A DNA stretch of 64,000 bases from Nonomuraea turcica (GTDB lineage: Bacteria > Actinomycetota > Actinomycetes > Streptosporangiales > Streptosporangiaceae). The number at the start of each line of letters is the position of its first letter. The first letter of the stretch is position 1. Under the pieces are notes generated by a model. The model saw nothing but the letters and a program-made list of their open reading frames with translations. It had not been told where the DNA came from and did not search any database. Below are positions 26,404-35,537 of this stretch, piece after piece. Both the position numbers and the translations under genes were made by a program. The DNA lies in NCBI RefSeq assembly GCF_030718205.1, contig NZ_JAUZQF010000004.1, positions 434,001 through 498,000 of the forward strand, written 5' to 3'.

Positions 26404-27351
26404 GTGGCGGACAAACTTGAGCGATACCGGAGCAAGCGCGACCCCACCCGCACCCCTGAGCCCATCCCCGCCGAGGCCCCGCCCACCGGGGACGACAACG
26501 CGTTCGTCATCCAGGAGCACCACGCCCGGTCGCTGCACTGGGATCTGCGGCTGGAACGCGACGGCGTCCTCGTCTCCTGGGCTGTCCCAAAAGGGCTGCC
26601 CGCCGACCCGAAGACCAACCACCTCGCCGTGCAGACCGAGGACCACCCGATGGAATACCTCACCTTCCACGGCGAGATCCCCAAAGGCGAGTACGGCGGC
26701 GGCACCATGACCGTCTGGGACACCGGCACCTACGAGACCGAGAAGTGGTCGGACCGCGAGGTCAAGGTGGTCCTGCACGGCAAGCGGGCCTCCGGCCGGT
26801 TCGTGCTGTTCCAGACGCGGGGCAAGAACTGGATGATCCACCGCATGGACGGCCCCGTCCACGACCCGTTCCCACCGCTGGAGCCCATGCTCCCGGCAGA
26901 GCGGGCGAAACCGCCGAAGAACGCCTCCGGGTACGCGTTCGAGTTCGCGTGGGGCGGGCGCCGCCTCCTGGTCCCCATCGAAGGCGGGCGCACGGACGCG
27001 GCCCGCGAGCATCCGTGGCTGCGCGGGCTGGCGGAGTCGTTCGGCAGCCGCACGGCGGTGCTGGACGGCGAGCTCGCCACGCTCGGCGGCGCGGAGATCC
27101 TGGTCTTCTACGATCTCCTGTACGACGACGGGCGTTCGCTGGTCGCGGAGCCGTATGAGGCCCGGAGAGCGGCCCTGGAGGCCCTCGGGTTGTCGGGCGC
27201 CCACTGGCAGACCGCCCCGTCCTGGCCTGGGGAGGCGGGGCCGGTGCGGCAGGCGGCTCGCGAGCAGGGGCTGCCGGGGGTGGTGGCCAAACGCCTGGAC
27301 TCACCGTACGAGCCGGGCCTGTCCAAGTCCTGGCTGTTCATCCCTTCATAG
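26404..27351 (+). CDS. LigD-type 3'-phosphoesterase fused to an inactive ligase-like domain
   Basis: A 315-residue protein. Residues about 1-150 are the phosphoesterase domain of bacterial NHEJ ligase D: FVIQEHHARSLHWDLRLERD gives the His/His/Asp/Arg metal site, then SWAVPKG and IPKGEYGGGTMTVWD. Residues about 170-315 resemble an ATP-dependent ligase adenylation domain, but where the nucleotidyl Lys of KxDG is expected it reads FEFAWGGRRLLV, so the catalytic Lys is gone. Late motifs (VLDGELATL, VVAKRLDSPYEPG) persist. No ku or polymerase domain is adjacent. GTG 26404 gives the family-like opening; GTG 26380 is possible. Confidence 0.87.
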   Translation: MADKLERYRSKRDPTRTPEPIPAEAPPTGDDNAFVIQEHHARSLHWDLRLERDGVLVSWAVPKGLPADPKTNHLAVQTEDHPMEYLTFHGEIPKGEYGGGTMTVWDTGTYETEKWSDREVKVVLHGKRASGRFVLFQTRGKNWMIHRMDGPVHDPFPPLEPMLPAERAKPPKNASGYAFEFAWGGRRLLVPIEGGRTDAAREHPWLRGLAESFGSRTAVLDGELATLGGAEILVFYDLLYDDGRSLVAEPYEARRAALEALGLSGAHWQTAPSWPGEAGPVRQAAREQGLPGVVAKRLDSPYEPGLSKSWLFIPS

Positions 27352-27377
27352 CGCGACAGATTCACCCTGGCTGGTAC

Positions 27378-27492
27378 GACCATGTCACCACGATCACTGC
27401 GACCATGTCATCATCAGCCATGCGACCATTTCACCACGATCATAGCGTCCATTTGCCCGCGGACCTAGCGACCAAATAACCACGCTCGACGT
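27378..27492. repeat. Five 23-bp tandem repeats upstream of the DUF4143 ATPase gene
   Basis: Five units begin at 27378, 27401, 27424, 27447 and 27470, an exact 23-bp period. The consensus is about GACCATNTCACCACGATCA plus four bases; units 1-3 are close, 4 and 5 diverged. The array fills the gap between the LigD-like gene and the ATPase gene and is more AT-rich than its surroundings. Confidence 0.85.
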
Positions 27493-27514
27493 CGATATGT
27501 GCCATGCTGGCCTC

Positions 27515-28771
27515 ATGGTCAGCACTCCTTTGGGCAGGGTCGTGCCACGGCACGCTGAAAGAGCCGTGGTAGAGGCCCTGACCGACACTCGGGTCGTCCT
27601 AGTCAACGGCGCGCGGCAATCCGGCAAGAGCACCATGGTCAAGCAGATCGCCAAGGGCAGGACAGCAGAATGGCGTGATTTGGACAAGGAGTTCATCCGT
27701 CAGGGGGCTGTGAGCGACCCAGAAGGCTTCGTGGACTTCGCCGGCATGATGGTCATCGACGAGATCCAACGCGCGCCCGAGTTGCTGCTGGCCATCAAGG
27801 CACAGGTAGATGCCGATCCCAAGCCTGGTCGCTACCTCCTCACGGGTTCGGCCCGCATACTCGGACTGCGGGCATTGCCAGACACCCTTGTGGGCCGGAT
27901 GGAGACCGTTGAGCTTTGGCCCTTCTCTCAAGGCGAGATCGACAGCACGCCAGACGGCTTCATCGATGCGATCTTCGCTCAGGGAGCCGATCTTCGCCAC
28001 ACCTCCGAGATCTCGCGCTCGGACTACGCTGAGCGTGTCGTTCGAGGCGGTTTTCCAGAAGCCGTCAGCCGGACGAACACTCGACGGCGGCAGCGCTTCT
28101 TCGACTCTTACATCGGGGATCTGATCGTCCGCGATGTGAATGAGCTCTCCGAGATCGAGCGGGTGTCCGACATGCACGCACTCACTCGGCTGCTCGCCGC
28201 ACGATCCGGTCAGCTGCTCGTGCGCCAATCCATCGGTCGCGAACTCGGGCTTCCCACAAGCACCGCGTACAGATATCTAGGCCTTCTCGAAGAGGTCTAT
28301 CTGATCAAGCGCATACCCGCCTGGTCGCGGAATCTCAGCAATCGCGCCGTCAGCACGGCCAAGGTGGCCTTCGTGGATTCTGGAATCGGGGCGAGCCTGC
28401 TCAGTGTCGACACGCGAGGCCTGGTGCGCCCGAATGGATTGTTCGGTCCATTGCTCGAAGGTTTTGTGCTCATGGAGTTGGCACGCCAGCTGACCTGGGC
28501 GGAAAGCCGCGTCGACCTATACCACTACCGCACAAAGGACGGAGTCGAAGTGGACGCCATCCTGGAGAACCGACGAGGCCAGGTTGTAGGCATCGAAGTG
28601 AAGGCCGCCTCTACCGTCCGAGCCGGGGATTTCAAGGGCCTGCGACACCTCGCCGATCGACTCGGCGATGACTTCATCGCAGGGATTGTCCTCCACACTG
28701 GCCCGCAAACGCTTCCCTTCGGCGACCGGATGTTGGCCATGCCCGTGAGCGCGATATGGGAGGTCGGATAG
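27515..28771 (+). CDS. AAA ATPase with C-terminal DUF4143 nuclease-like domain
   Basis: A 418-residue protein of the AAA_14/DUF4143 family. Walker A is VNGARQSGKSTMV (about residues 30-42), Walker B GMMVIDEIQRAPE, sensor LLTGSARIL. A winged-helix segment (SIGRELGLPTSTAYRYLGLL) precedes a DUF4143 domain whose GVEVDAILE...GIEVKAAST has the D-ExK spacing of PD-(D/E)xK nucleases. Family members are mobile and functionally obscure; defence or toxin-like roles have been proposed. The codons are visibly less GC-biased than those of neighbours, suggesting acquisition. It has no clear ribosome binding site and is preceded by a tandem array. Confidence 0.9.
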   Translation: MVSTPLGRVVPRHAERAVVEALTDTRVVLVNGARQSGKSTMVKQIAKGRTAEWRDLDKEFIRQGAVSDPEGFVDFAGMMVIDEIQRAPELLLAIKAQVDADPKPGRYLLTGSARILGLRALPDTLVGRMETVELWPFSQGEIDSTPDGFIDAIFAQGADLRHTSEISRSDYAERVVRGGFPEAVSRTNTRRRQRFFDSYIGDLIVRDVNELSEIERVSDMHALTRLLAARSGQLLVRQSIGRELGLPTSTAYRYLGLLEEVYLIKRIPAWSRNLSNRAVSTAKVAFVDSGIGASLLSVDTRGLVRPNGLFGPLLEGFVLMELARQLTWAESRVDLYHYRTKDGVEVDAILENRRGQVVGIEVKAASTVRAGDFKGLRHLADRLGDDFIAGIVLHTGPQTLPFGDRMLAMPVSAIWEVG

Positions 28772-28785
28772 GGGATACTCGTCCG

Positions 28786-29244
28786 GTGCTCATTGCCGAA
28801 ATGTCGCCCGCCGGCGAGCCGCTCGGGGCCGAGCTGTTCGCTCTGCAAAAGGCCGCGTACGCCGTCGAGGCCGCGATCATTAAGGATGATCGCATCCCAC
28901 CGCTGCACGAGAGCCTGGCCGACCTGCGGGCGCAGCCATTGCAGTGGCTCGGGGCCGTGGACGAGGACGGGCGGCTGGCCGGGGCCGTGGCGTGGGAGGA
29001 GACCGATGACGAGATGGACATCAACCGGTTGATCGTGCATCCCAGCGCGCTGCGGCGCGGCATCGGGCGGGCGTTGGTCAAGGAGGTCCTGGTACGGGCA
29101 GGGGTGCGGCGGGTCGTGGTGTCCACCGGGCGGGACAACGCACCCGCGCGGAGGTTGTACGAGGGGCTTGGGTTCGGGTTGGCCGGAGAGGTCGAGGTGA
29201 TCCCCGGCCTGTGGATCGCCAACTATGTCCTCGTCCCTTCCTGA
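28786..29244 (+). CDS. GNAT-family N-acetyltransferase
   Basis: A 152-residue GNAT enzyme. The acetyl-CoA loop is VHPSALRRGIGRALVKEVLV (R/Q-x2-G-x-G/A), with the closing beta strand RRLYEGLGFGLAGEVEV. GTG 28786 gives a 14-bp gap from the ATPase stop; an ATG at 28756 would overlap that gene. The acceptor substrate cannot be told from sequence. It may be co-transcribed with the ATPase. Confidence 0.85.
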   Translation: MLIAEMSPAGEPLGAELFALQKAAYAVEAAIIKDDRIPPLHESLADLRAQPLQWLGAVDEDGRLAGAVAWEETDDEMDINRLIVHPSALRRGIGRALVKEVLVRAGVRRVVVSTGRDNAPARRLYEGLGFGLAGEVEVIPGLWIANYVLVPS

Positions 29245-29615
29245 ACCCGCAGCCCACCAACCGCTCAACCCTCGCAAGCCGCCAATGCCCGAGCTCATGA
29301 GACCCACCAGCGTGCCCAACACATGCCTGCAGAAAGGCACCTTCCCGCAGACACGCGAAGGCACCCGCTCGCACGTGCGCAGGCCCACATGCGCGCGGGC
29401 TCAAGCGCGCACAGGCGGCCCACGGGTGCACGAGCCCCCACACCTGCGCGGCTGCCACGCGTGCTCGGGCCGCCCACTGCATCCGCCTCGGACCCCCTAA
29501 GGGCTGTCTGACGCCAGTACGGCCATCAAGTAATGGCCATGCCGTCAGCGAAGACCCTGCAGGGGGCCACCCTGGCAATGCAGTCCCACCTCAATTCGGC
29601 CGCCTACCTGAGGCG
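29245..29615. other. Non-coding stretch, no gene seen
   Basis: This 371-bp gap between the acetyltransferase and sodC contains only short shadow frames without start signals. It is rich in alternating GCGC/CACA runs (around 29370-29440) and I see no convincing hairpin or RNA. Confidence 0.5.
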
Positions 29616-30212
29616 TTAGCGTTCTTTGATCACGCCGCAGGCGATACGGCCGCCGGAGTCCCCCGTCTTGAGGGTCTCGTTGTCGGGGCCGGCCTTGCCA
29701 TTCGTCTGGCGGTAGCGGTCCGGGATATTGGCCTGATTGTCCCGTCCGGCATGGATGATGATGGCGCTGCCGTCGCCGTCGAAAAGCTGCTCAACTCGGA
29801 ATCGGTCGGTGGCAGTAGTCGCGTTGCCTGCGCCGTCCGAGCTCACCAGGAGGGCAGGCAGGTCGCCGGAGTGGTCCGGGTGGCTGCCGGAGCCGAGGTC
29901 GAAGTGACCGCCCGCGCTGAAGAATGGGCTGCCGGTGGAGGGGTCAGTCGATCTGGGATCGCAGACACCCTTGGTGTGAACGTGAAAGCCGTGATACCCG
30001 GCGGGGAGGCCGCTGACGGCAACGGTGATTTTGGACGTGCCGGCATCCCCGCTGTCCACACGGAGTGAGCCGACACTCTTGCCATCGACATCCTTGATAA
30101 CAGCCTCGGCCGCCGGTTGCGCTAGCTTTACCTCCGCTGTCCCGGCGACCGCGAGACCTGCCGTTCCCGTGCCCAGCATGACGGCTAGAGCCAAATGCAT
30201 CTTTCCAGGCAT
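29616..30212 (-). CDS. sodC: Secreted Cu,Zn superoxide dismutase
   Basis: A 198-residue SodC. The signal peptide (MHLALAVMLGTGTAGLAVAG) lacks a lipobox, so it is exported rather than lipid-anchored. Copper ligands are in GFHVHTKGVC, the zinc/bridging region is GGHFDLGSGSHPDHSGDLP, a further copper His is in AIIIHAGRDN, and the disulfide pairs C in KGVC with C in RIACGV. It removes superoxide outside the membrane. ATG 30212 or 30200 could start it. It is monocistronic, with 153 bp of gene-free DNA upstream. Confidence 0.95.
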   Translation of the reverse strand: MPGKMHLALAVMLGTGTAGLAVAGTAEVKLAQPAAEAVIKDVDGKSVGSLRVDSGDAGTSKITVAVSGLPAGYHGFHVHTKGVCDPRSTDPSTGSPFFSAGGHFDLGSGSHPDHSGDLPALLVSSDGAGNATTATDRFRVEQLFDGDGSAIIIHAGRDNQANIPDRYRQTNGKAGPDNETLKTGDSGGRIACGVIKER

Positions 30213-30365
30213 GACGCCCCCGTACCTGGTTGCCGTGCTTTGTGTTCCAGCGAGAATCTACCCGCGTACCCATTTTCATGGCAGGCACACCCGCGGGCGT
30301 TATCGGTCGCTCCAACAACGCACCAGGACCGAGCATCCAACCCCAATCCAAACGCCTGAGCAGGC

Positions 30366-31298
30366 CTAGCGCTCCTGGGACAGAAGCCCCTTCGACTCCA
30401 GCTCCTCCCACAGCTCCTCAGGCACCGGCCGGGACCACAGGGCGGCGTTCGTGGTGACCTCGTCCGGCGTGCGGGCACCCAGGACGATGGTCGCGACGGC
30501 TGGGTGGCGGAGAGGGAAGGCCATGGCGGCCTGAGGCAGCGAGACGCCGTGGCGTTCGCAGACCCCGGCGATCCTGGTGGCCCGCTCCACCAGCGCCGCC
30601 GGCGCCGGCTGGTAGTTGTACGTGCCCGCCGGCTTGTCCGTGGCCAGGATGCCGCTGTTGAAGACGCCGGCCGCCAGCACCCTGACGCCGCGTTTCACGC
30701 ACTCCTCCAGCAACGGGAGGCCGGACTGGTCGAGCAACGTGTAGCGGCCGGCGAGCATGACGACGTCGATGTCGGTCTCCTGGACGAAGCGCAGCGGCGC
30801 CTGCCACTGGTTCATGCCGACGCCGATCGCCTGCACCCCACCGTCGGCCCGCAACTCGGCCAGTGCCGGGTACGCCTCGGCGATCGCCTGGTCCAGATGA
30901 TCGTCCGGGTCGTGGATCAGCGCGACGTGGACGGCGGGCAGGCCCAGCCGGTCCAGGGACTCCTCCAGCGACCGGCGTACGCCGTCGCGTGAGAAGTCCC
31001 ACACCCGCTCCAGCTGGGCCGGCACGTCGAAGCCTTCTTGGTCACGGCCGGGGCCGGAAGAAGGGACGAGCAGGCGGCCGACCTTGGTCGACAGGACGTA
31101 GCCTGAACGGCCGGCCAGCGCGGCGCCCAGACGCCGCTCCGACAGGCCCAGCCCGTAGTGCGGCGCGGTGTCGAACAAGCGCACGCCGCTGTCCCACGCC
31201 GCGTCCACCGTGGCGCGGGCTTGCTCGTCCGTCACCTCCTGGAAGAGGTTGCCGAGCGGCGCGCCGCCGAGCCCGTATCTGGGCAGCTCGATCGTCAA
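30366..31298 (-). CDS. Aldo/keto reductase, L-fucose (D-threo-aldose) dehydrogenase-like
   Basis: A 310-residue aldo/keto reductase. The catalytic tetrad is visible as Asp/Tyr in DTAPHYGLG, Lys in STKVG and His in ALIHDPDD. It belongs to the D-threo-aldose 1-dehydrogenase branch, which oxidises L-fucose to fuconolactone with NAD(P). It is the last gene of the fucose operon. The start is TTG at 31298, overlapping the permease stop (TTGA). A lactonase gene is not seen in the operon; the lactone can open spontaneously or be opened elsewhere. Confidence 0.88.
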   Translation of the reverse strand: MTIELPRYGLGGAPLGNLFQEVTDEQARATVDAAWDSGVRLFDTAPHYGLGLSERRLGAALAGRSGYVLSTKVGRLLVPSSGPGRDQEGFDVPAQLERVWDFSRDGVRRSLEESLDRLGLPAVHVALIHDPDDHLDQAIAEAYPALAELRADGGVQAIGVGMNQWQAPLRFVQETDIDVVMLAGRYTLLDQSGLPLLEECVKRGVRVLAAGVFNSGILATDKPAGTYNYQPAPAALVERATRIAGVCERHGVSLPQAAMAFPLRHPAVATIVLGARTPDEVTTNAALWSRPVPEELWEELESKGLLSQER

Positions 31299-32284
31299 TC
31301 TTGTGCCTTTCCGCCCGCGATTCGGCTGATCATCAGTGCGATGAGGATGATGCCGCCATAGATCACCGGCTGCCAGAACCCGGAGACGCCGATGAGGGTC
31401 AGGATGTTCTGCACGAGGCCGATCACCAGCACACCGGTGAGCGCGCCGAGGATCGTGCCCTTGCCGCCGTCCATGCTGACGCCGCCGATGACGGCCGCGG
31501 CGAACACCATGAAGATCCAGCCGACGCCCATGTTGTTGCCGATCGCGCCGAGGCGCCCGGTCTCCAGGACTCCGGCCAGCGCGGCCAGCGTGCCGCCCAC
31601 GATGAACACGCCGTAGAGCACCCGGTCCACCCGGATGCCGGCGGCGCGGGCGGCGTCAGTGTTGCCGCCGACGGCGTAGAGGGCGCGGCCGACCCTGAGG
31701 TAGCCGAGGCCGAAGATGCCGGCCGCGAACAGCACCCCGGCGATCCAGATGGCCGCGGGCAGGCCGAGCCACGTGGCGCTGCCCAGGTAGAGGATCGAGT
31801 CGGGCAGCTGGAACAGCGTCTTGCCCTCCGTGGGCCCCTGCAGCAGGCCGTGCACGATGATCAGCATGGCCAGCGTGACGATGAACGCCGACAGCTGGAA
31901 CCTGATGATCAGAAACCCGTTGAACGCGCCGATGGCCGCGCCGATCAGCAGCGCGAGCGGTATCGCCAGCGCGCCGGGCAGCCCGATGCCGAACCCGCCG
32001 GCCGACACCGGGATCACCAGCATCACCGCGATCGCGGGCGCGGTGCCGACTGTCGACTCCAGCGACAGGTCGAACTTGCCGGCGATCAGGATCATGGCCT
32101 CGGCCAGGACGAGGAGCGAGATCGCCGACTGCTGTTGCAGCACGTTCGTCAGGTTGCCCGCAGTCAGGAAGGTCGGGTCCAGGATCGCGCCGACGACGAG
32201 CAGGATCGCGATCACTGGTACGAGCGTCAAGTCACGGAACCTGGCCAGTCGTACCCGGGGAATCGGTGCGGTCAAAGTGGTCAA
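31295..32284 (-). CDS. Sugar ABC transporter permease (RbsC-like)
   Basis: A 329-residue BPD_transp_2 permease with eight to ten membrane segments; the family motif AGKFDLSLESTVG is followed by GGNTDAARAAGIRVDR and GALTGVLVIGLVQNIL. It is the fucose-operon channel subunit. The start is TTG at 32284 overlapping the ATPase stop (TTGA), the same coupling as at its own 3' end. The longer frame to 32386 is only shadow of the ATPase gene. Confidence 0.9.
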   Translation of the reverse strand: MTTLTAPIPRVRLARFRDLTLVPVIAILLVVGAILDPTFLTAGNLTNVLQQQSAISLLVLAEAMILIAGKFDLSLESTVGTAPAIAVMLVIPVSAGGFGIGLPGALAIPLALLIGAAIGAFNGFLIIRFQLSAFIVTLAMLIIVHGLLQGPTEGKTLFQLPDSILYLGSATWLGLPAAIWIAGVLFAAGIFGLGYLRVGRALYAVGGNTDAARAAGIRVDRVLYGVFIVGGTLAALAGVLETGRLGAIGNNMGVGWIFMVFAAAVIGGVSMDGGKGTILGALTGVLVIGLVQNILTLIGVSGFWQPVIYGGIILIALMISRIAGGKAQD

Positions 32285-33762
32285 TCTTCTATGCCTTCCA
32301 TCACGGCCACGAGCTCGTGGTCGGTCCACCCACGCGGCACGTCCTTCACGACCTTGCCGTGGAACATCACCAGCACGCGATCGCAAATCCGCAGGTCGTC
32401 GAGCTCATCGGAGACCACGACCGCCCCCGCGCCCCTCTCGACCGCGTCCTCGACGGCGCCGAGCAGGGCCTGTTTGGCCTTGACGTCGACGCCGGCGGTC
32501 GGGTTGATCACGACCAGCACCGTCGGGTCGTCCACGAGCGCCCTCGCGAACACCACTTTCTGCGCGTTCCCCCCGGACAGGTCGCCGACGGGTTGATCGG
32601 GGCCTTCGGTCTTGATGTCCAGGGTCCCGATCATCTGCTCGGCCTTGGCGCGACGGCGCATCGGCGAGACGATGCCGTAGCGGCCCAGCTTGCGGGCGAT
32701 CGGGAACGTGGCGTTCTCCCCCACGGACAGGAGCGGGATGAAGCCCTCGTGGTGCCGGTCCTCGGGCACGAATCCGAGCCCGGCCTTCATGGCCGCCGGC
32801 ACATCGCCCGGCTTGACCCGGGCGCCGTTGACCGTGACCGTGCCCGCGTCGGCCTTGCGCAGCCCGACCAGGGTTTCGGCCAGGCCGACCTTGCCGCTGC
32901 TCGCGGAGCCGGCGAGGCCGACGACCTCGCCGGATTTAACCGAAATATCAATATCTGCGTAGCGGCCGGCCAGCGACAGGCCCTCGCCCGACAGCACCAC
33001 CCGGTCGCCGGGGGTGCGGGAGCGGGACGCGTACGCGGCCGTGGCCTCCCCCGTCATCGCGGCGACCAGCTCGTCGTGCGGCAGGTCGGCGACCGGCCTG
33101 GTCACGATGTGCCGGGCGTCGCGGAAGACCGTGACGCTCTGGCAGATCTCATACACCTCGTCGAGGTGATGTGAGATGTACATCATCGTGACGCCCTGCT
33201 CGCGCAGCGAGCGCATGCGCGCGAACAACCGCTCGATGGCAGGCCCGTCCAGCCGGGCGGTGGGCTCGTCGAGGATGATGAACCTGGCTCCGAACGACAG
33301 CGCGCGAGCGATCTCCACGAGCTGGCGCTGCTCCACGCTCAGGTCCCCGGCCAGCGCCTGCGCGTCCACCTCCACCTCATACGTTTCCAGCAGCTCGCGC
33401 GCCCTGGCTCGCAGCGCGCGCCAGGCGATCGGGCCGGGGCGGTCCGTCTGGCGGTTGAGGAAGAGGTTTTCCGCGACCGTCAGCGCCGGGATGATCGTGG
33501 ACTTCTGGTAGACGCAGGCGACACGCTGCCGCCAGGCGTCGCGGTCGGCGAGGGCGGGCGCCGCCTGTCCGGAGAACAGCACCTCGCCCTCGTCAGCCTG
33601 CTGGAGCCCGGTGAGGATCGACACCAGGGTGGACTTGCCCGCGCCGTTGCGACCGACCAGCGCATGGGTCTCGCCCTCGGCGATGGCGATCTTCGCGCCG
33701 TTGAGCGCCACGGTGGGGCCGAAGCGCTTGACGACATTTCGGGCTTCAACGTGAATGTTCAT
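32281..33762 (-). CDS. Sugar ABC transporter ATP-binding protein (RbsA-like, two NBDs)
   Basis: A 493-residue double ATPase. The first domain has Walker A GRNGAGKSTL and signature LSVEQRQLVEIARAL, and the second has a degenerate Walker A (GSASSGKVGLAETL) with signature LSGGNAQKVVFARAL. Walker B in the first domain is FIILDEPTARLDG; in the second, VLVVINPTAGVDV has Asn-Pro where Glu-Pro is expected, as is common in this family. ATG 33762 overlaps the binding-protein stop (TGATG), with GTG 33765 as alternative. It powers import of the operon's sugar, presumably L-fucose. Confidence 0.9.
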   Translation of the reverse strand: MNIHVEARNVVKRFGPTVALNGAKIAIAEGETHALVGRNGAGKSTLVSILTGLQQADEGEVLFSGQAAPALADRDAWRQRVACVYQKSTIIPALTVAENLFLNRQTDRPGPIAWRALRARARELLETYEVEVDAQALAGDLSVEQRQLVEIARALSFGARFIILDEPTARLDGPAIERLFARMRSLREQGVTMMYISHHLDEVYEICQSVTVFRDARHIVTRPVADLPHDELVAAMTGEATAAYASRSRTPGDRVVLSGEGLSLAGRYADIDISVKSGEVVGLAGSASSGKVGLAETLVGLRKADAGTVTVNGARVKPGDVPAAMKAGLGFVPEDRHHEGFIPLLSVGENATFPIARKLGRYGIVSPMRRRAKAEQMIGTLDIKTEGPDQPVGDLSGGNAQKVVFARALVDDPTVLVVINPTAGVDVKAKQALLGAVEDAVERGAGAVVVSDELDDLRICDRVLVMFHGKVVKDVPRGWTDHELVAVMEGIED

Positions 33763-34787
33763 CACTTGACCTGGTTACCCCAGAGGCTCTTGTCGTCCAC
33801 GTTGTCCTTCGTGACAAGCGGCGCGGGGAGCTGGTCCTCCAGGCCGTTCGGAAGCTGGATGATCGTGCTGTCGTGGTCCGTCGGGCCCGCCTTGAACGTC
33901 TTGCCCTCCAGCGCGGCCTTGGCGTAGAAGAGCGCGTACTGGGCGTAGAGGTCGGCCGGCTGCGACACCGTGGCGTCGATCTCGCCCTTCCTGATCGCCT
34001 CGTACTCCTGGGGGATCCCGTCGTTGGAGACCACGAAGATGTGCTTGGAGTCGGCCGGCGGGACGAGCAGCCCCTTCTGCTTGAGCGTCTGCAGCGTCGG
34101 CGCCAGGTGGACGCCGCCGGCGTGCATATAGATGCCCTTGATGTCGGGGTTCTGCTCCAGGCGGGTCTGGAGCATGGACGCGGCCTTGCTGCCCTCCCAC
34201 TCGGTCGGCTCGCTGAACACCGTGATCCCGGGGAACTTGGTCTTCATGCACTCCAGGAACGCCTCGGACCGGTCACGGCCGTTGATCGAGCTGAGCGCGC
34301 CCTGGAGCTGGACGACCTTGCCCTTGCCACCGAGCTTGTCGCCGAGGAACTCGCAGGCCTTGGTCCCGTACGCGCGGTTGTCGGCGCGTACGACCATGAA
34401 GACCTTGCCCTTGTCCGGCCGGGTGTCGACGGTCACGACGGGGATCTTCTTGTTCTCGAGCTGCTGCAGCGTGTTGGCGATGGCGCCGGTGTCCTGCGGG
34501 GCCATGACGATCGCCTTGGCGCCCTGGCCGATCAACGCCTGCACGTTATTGACCAGCTTGGCCACGTCGTTCTGCGAGTTCGTGGCGGGCATGAGGTCCA
34601 CCTTGAGCTCGCCCGCCTTCTGGGGGACGTATTTGATGTAGGAGTTCCAGAAGTCAGAGTCGGCCCGGGGGTGGTCGATGCCGACCTTGCCGCCGCCGCT
34701 TCCTGCTGCCGTCGTGGACGTCCCTGAGCCGCAAGCGGTGACGACCGCTACTAGGGCCGCACCTGCGATCACCCGTCCGAACTTCAT
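33762..34787 (-). CDS. Sugar ABC transporter substrate-binding lipoprotein
   Basis: A 341-residue Peripla_BP_4 protein. The signal peptide MKFGRVIAGAALVAVVTAC ends in lipobox VTAC, followed by a Ser/Thr/Gly linker. The mature start KVGIDHPRADSDFWNSYIKY and VVTVDTRPDKG are typical of RbsB/XylF-like proteins. Its place between the catabolic genes and the two other transporter genes makes L-fucose (or a fucoside/L-galactose) the likely ligand. The ATG is 15 bp after the SDR stop. Confidence 0.9.
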   Translation of the reverse strand: MKFGRVIAGAALVAVVTACGSGTSTTAAGSGGGKVGIDHPRADSDFWNSYIKYVPQKAGELKVDLMPATNSQNDVAKLVNNVQALIGQGAKAIVMAPQDTGAIANTLQQLENKKIPVVTVDTRPDKGKVFMVVRADNRAYGTKACEFLGDKLGGKGKVVQLQGALSSINGRDRSEAFLECMKTKFPGITVFSEPTEWEGSKAASMLQTRLEQNPDIKGIYMHAGGVHLAPTLQTLKQKGLLVPPADSKHIFVVSNDGIPQEYEAIRKGEIDATVSQPADLYAQYALFYAKAALEGKTFKAGPTDHDSTIIQLPNGLEDQLPAPLVTKDNVDDKSLWGNQVK

Positions 34788-34802
34788 GGGGGGTTACCTT
34801 CC

Positions 34803-35537
34803 TTAATCGATTGGCCGGAGCCGGAGCCCCTGCATGCCGCCGTCGACCGCGAGAGCGGTCCCGGTGGTCGCACCGGCCTCGGGGCTGGCCAGATAGACGA
34901 TGGCCGCGGCGACCTCTTCCGCGGTGACCAGGCGGCCCATCGGCTGCCTGGCGTTGAGTGCCGCCCGCTCCGCCTCCGGATCGGAGGCCGAGCCGAGCAG
35001 TCTGCTGACCCACGGGGTGTCCGCGGTCCCGGGATTGACGCAGTTGACCCGGATGCCCTCGCGGAGGTGGTCCGCGGCCATCGCCAGTGTCAGCGACAAC
35101 ACCGCGCCCTTCGTCGCGCTGTAGAGGGCCCGCTGAGGCAGGCCCGCCGTCGCGGCGATCGAGCAGGTGTTGACAATGGCGCCATGGGGGGACTTCCTGA
35201 GGTACGGCAGCGCCGCCCGCGCCACCCGGACCATGCCGAGCACGTTGACGTCGAACACCCGATGCCACTCACTGTCCGGGTTGTCCTCGATGGTGCCCTG
35301 CGCGCCGATGCCGGCGTTGTTGACGAGCACGTCGACGCCGCCGAGCCGTTCGGCGGCCTCGGCCACGGCGGCGCGCACCGCGGCGTCGTCGGTGACGTCC
35401 ACCTTGATCCCGATGAACGGCTCGCCCGGCGGAGTGAGGTCCAGGCAGGCCACCTTCATGCCGCGCTCGGCGAACAAGGTGGCAGCCGCCAGTCCGATCC
35501 CGGACCCGCCGCCGGTCACGATCGCTTTCAGCGTCAC
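34803..35537 (-). CDS. SDR dehydrogenase, likely 2-keto-3-deoxy-L-fuconate dehydrogenase
   Basis: A 244-residue classical SDR with TGGGSGIG (cofactor), NNAGIGAQG, catalytic Ser in [10 protein letters not shown] and Tyr/Lys in YSATK, and the closing [13 protein letters not shown]. In the non-phosphorylating fucose route this enzyme oxidises the dehydratase product to 2,4-diketo-3-deoxy-L-fuconate. The GTG at 35537 overlaps the fucD stop (GTGA). The assignment to that step is by operon logic; other SDR roles such as L-fucose dehydrogenase are possible. Confidence 0.85.
   Translation of the reverse strand: MTLKAIVTGGGSGIGLAAATLFAERGMKVACLDLTPPGEPFIGIKVDVTDDAAVRAAVAEAAERLGGVDVLVNNAGIGAQGTIEDNPDSEWHRVFDVNVLGMVRVARAALPYLRKSPHGAIVNTCSIAATAGLPQRALYSATKGAVLSLTLAMAADHLREGIRVNCVNPGTADTPWVSRLLGSASDPEAERAALNARQPMGRLVTAEEVAAAIVYLASPEAGATTGTALAVDGGMQGLRLRPID

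Noticed and set aside
27378..27492. CRISPR array
   Set aside because: The 23-bp units are contiguous with no spacers and no cas gene is near; it is a plain tandem repeat.
29295..29511. Short overlapping Cys/Ala/Arg-rich frames in the sodC upstream gap
   Set aside because: Low-complexity, no start signals, all six frames equally open because of GC content.
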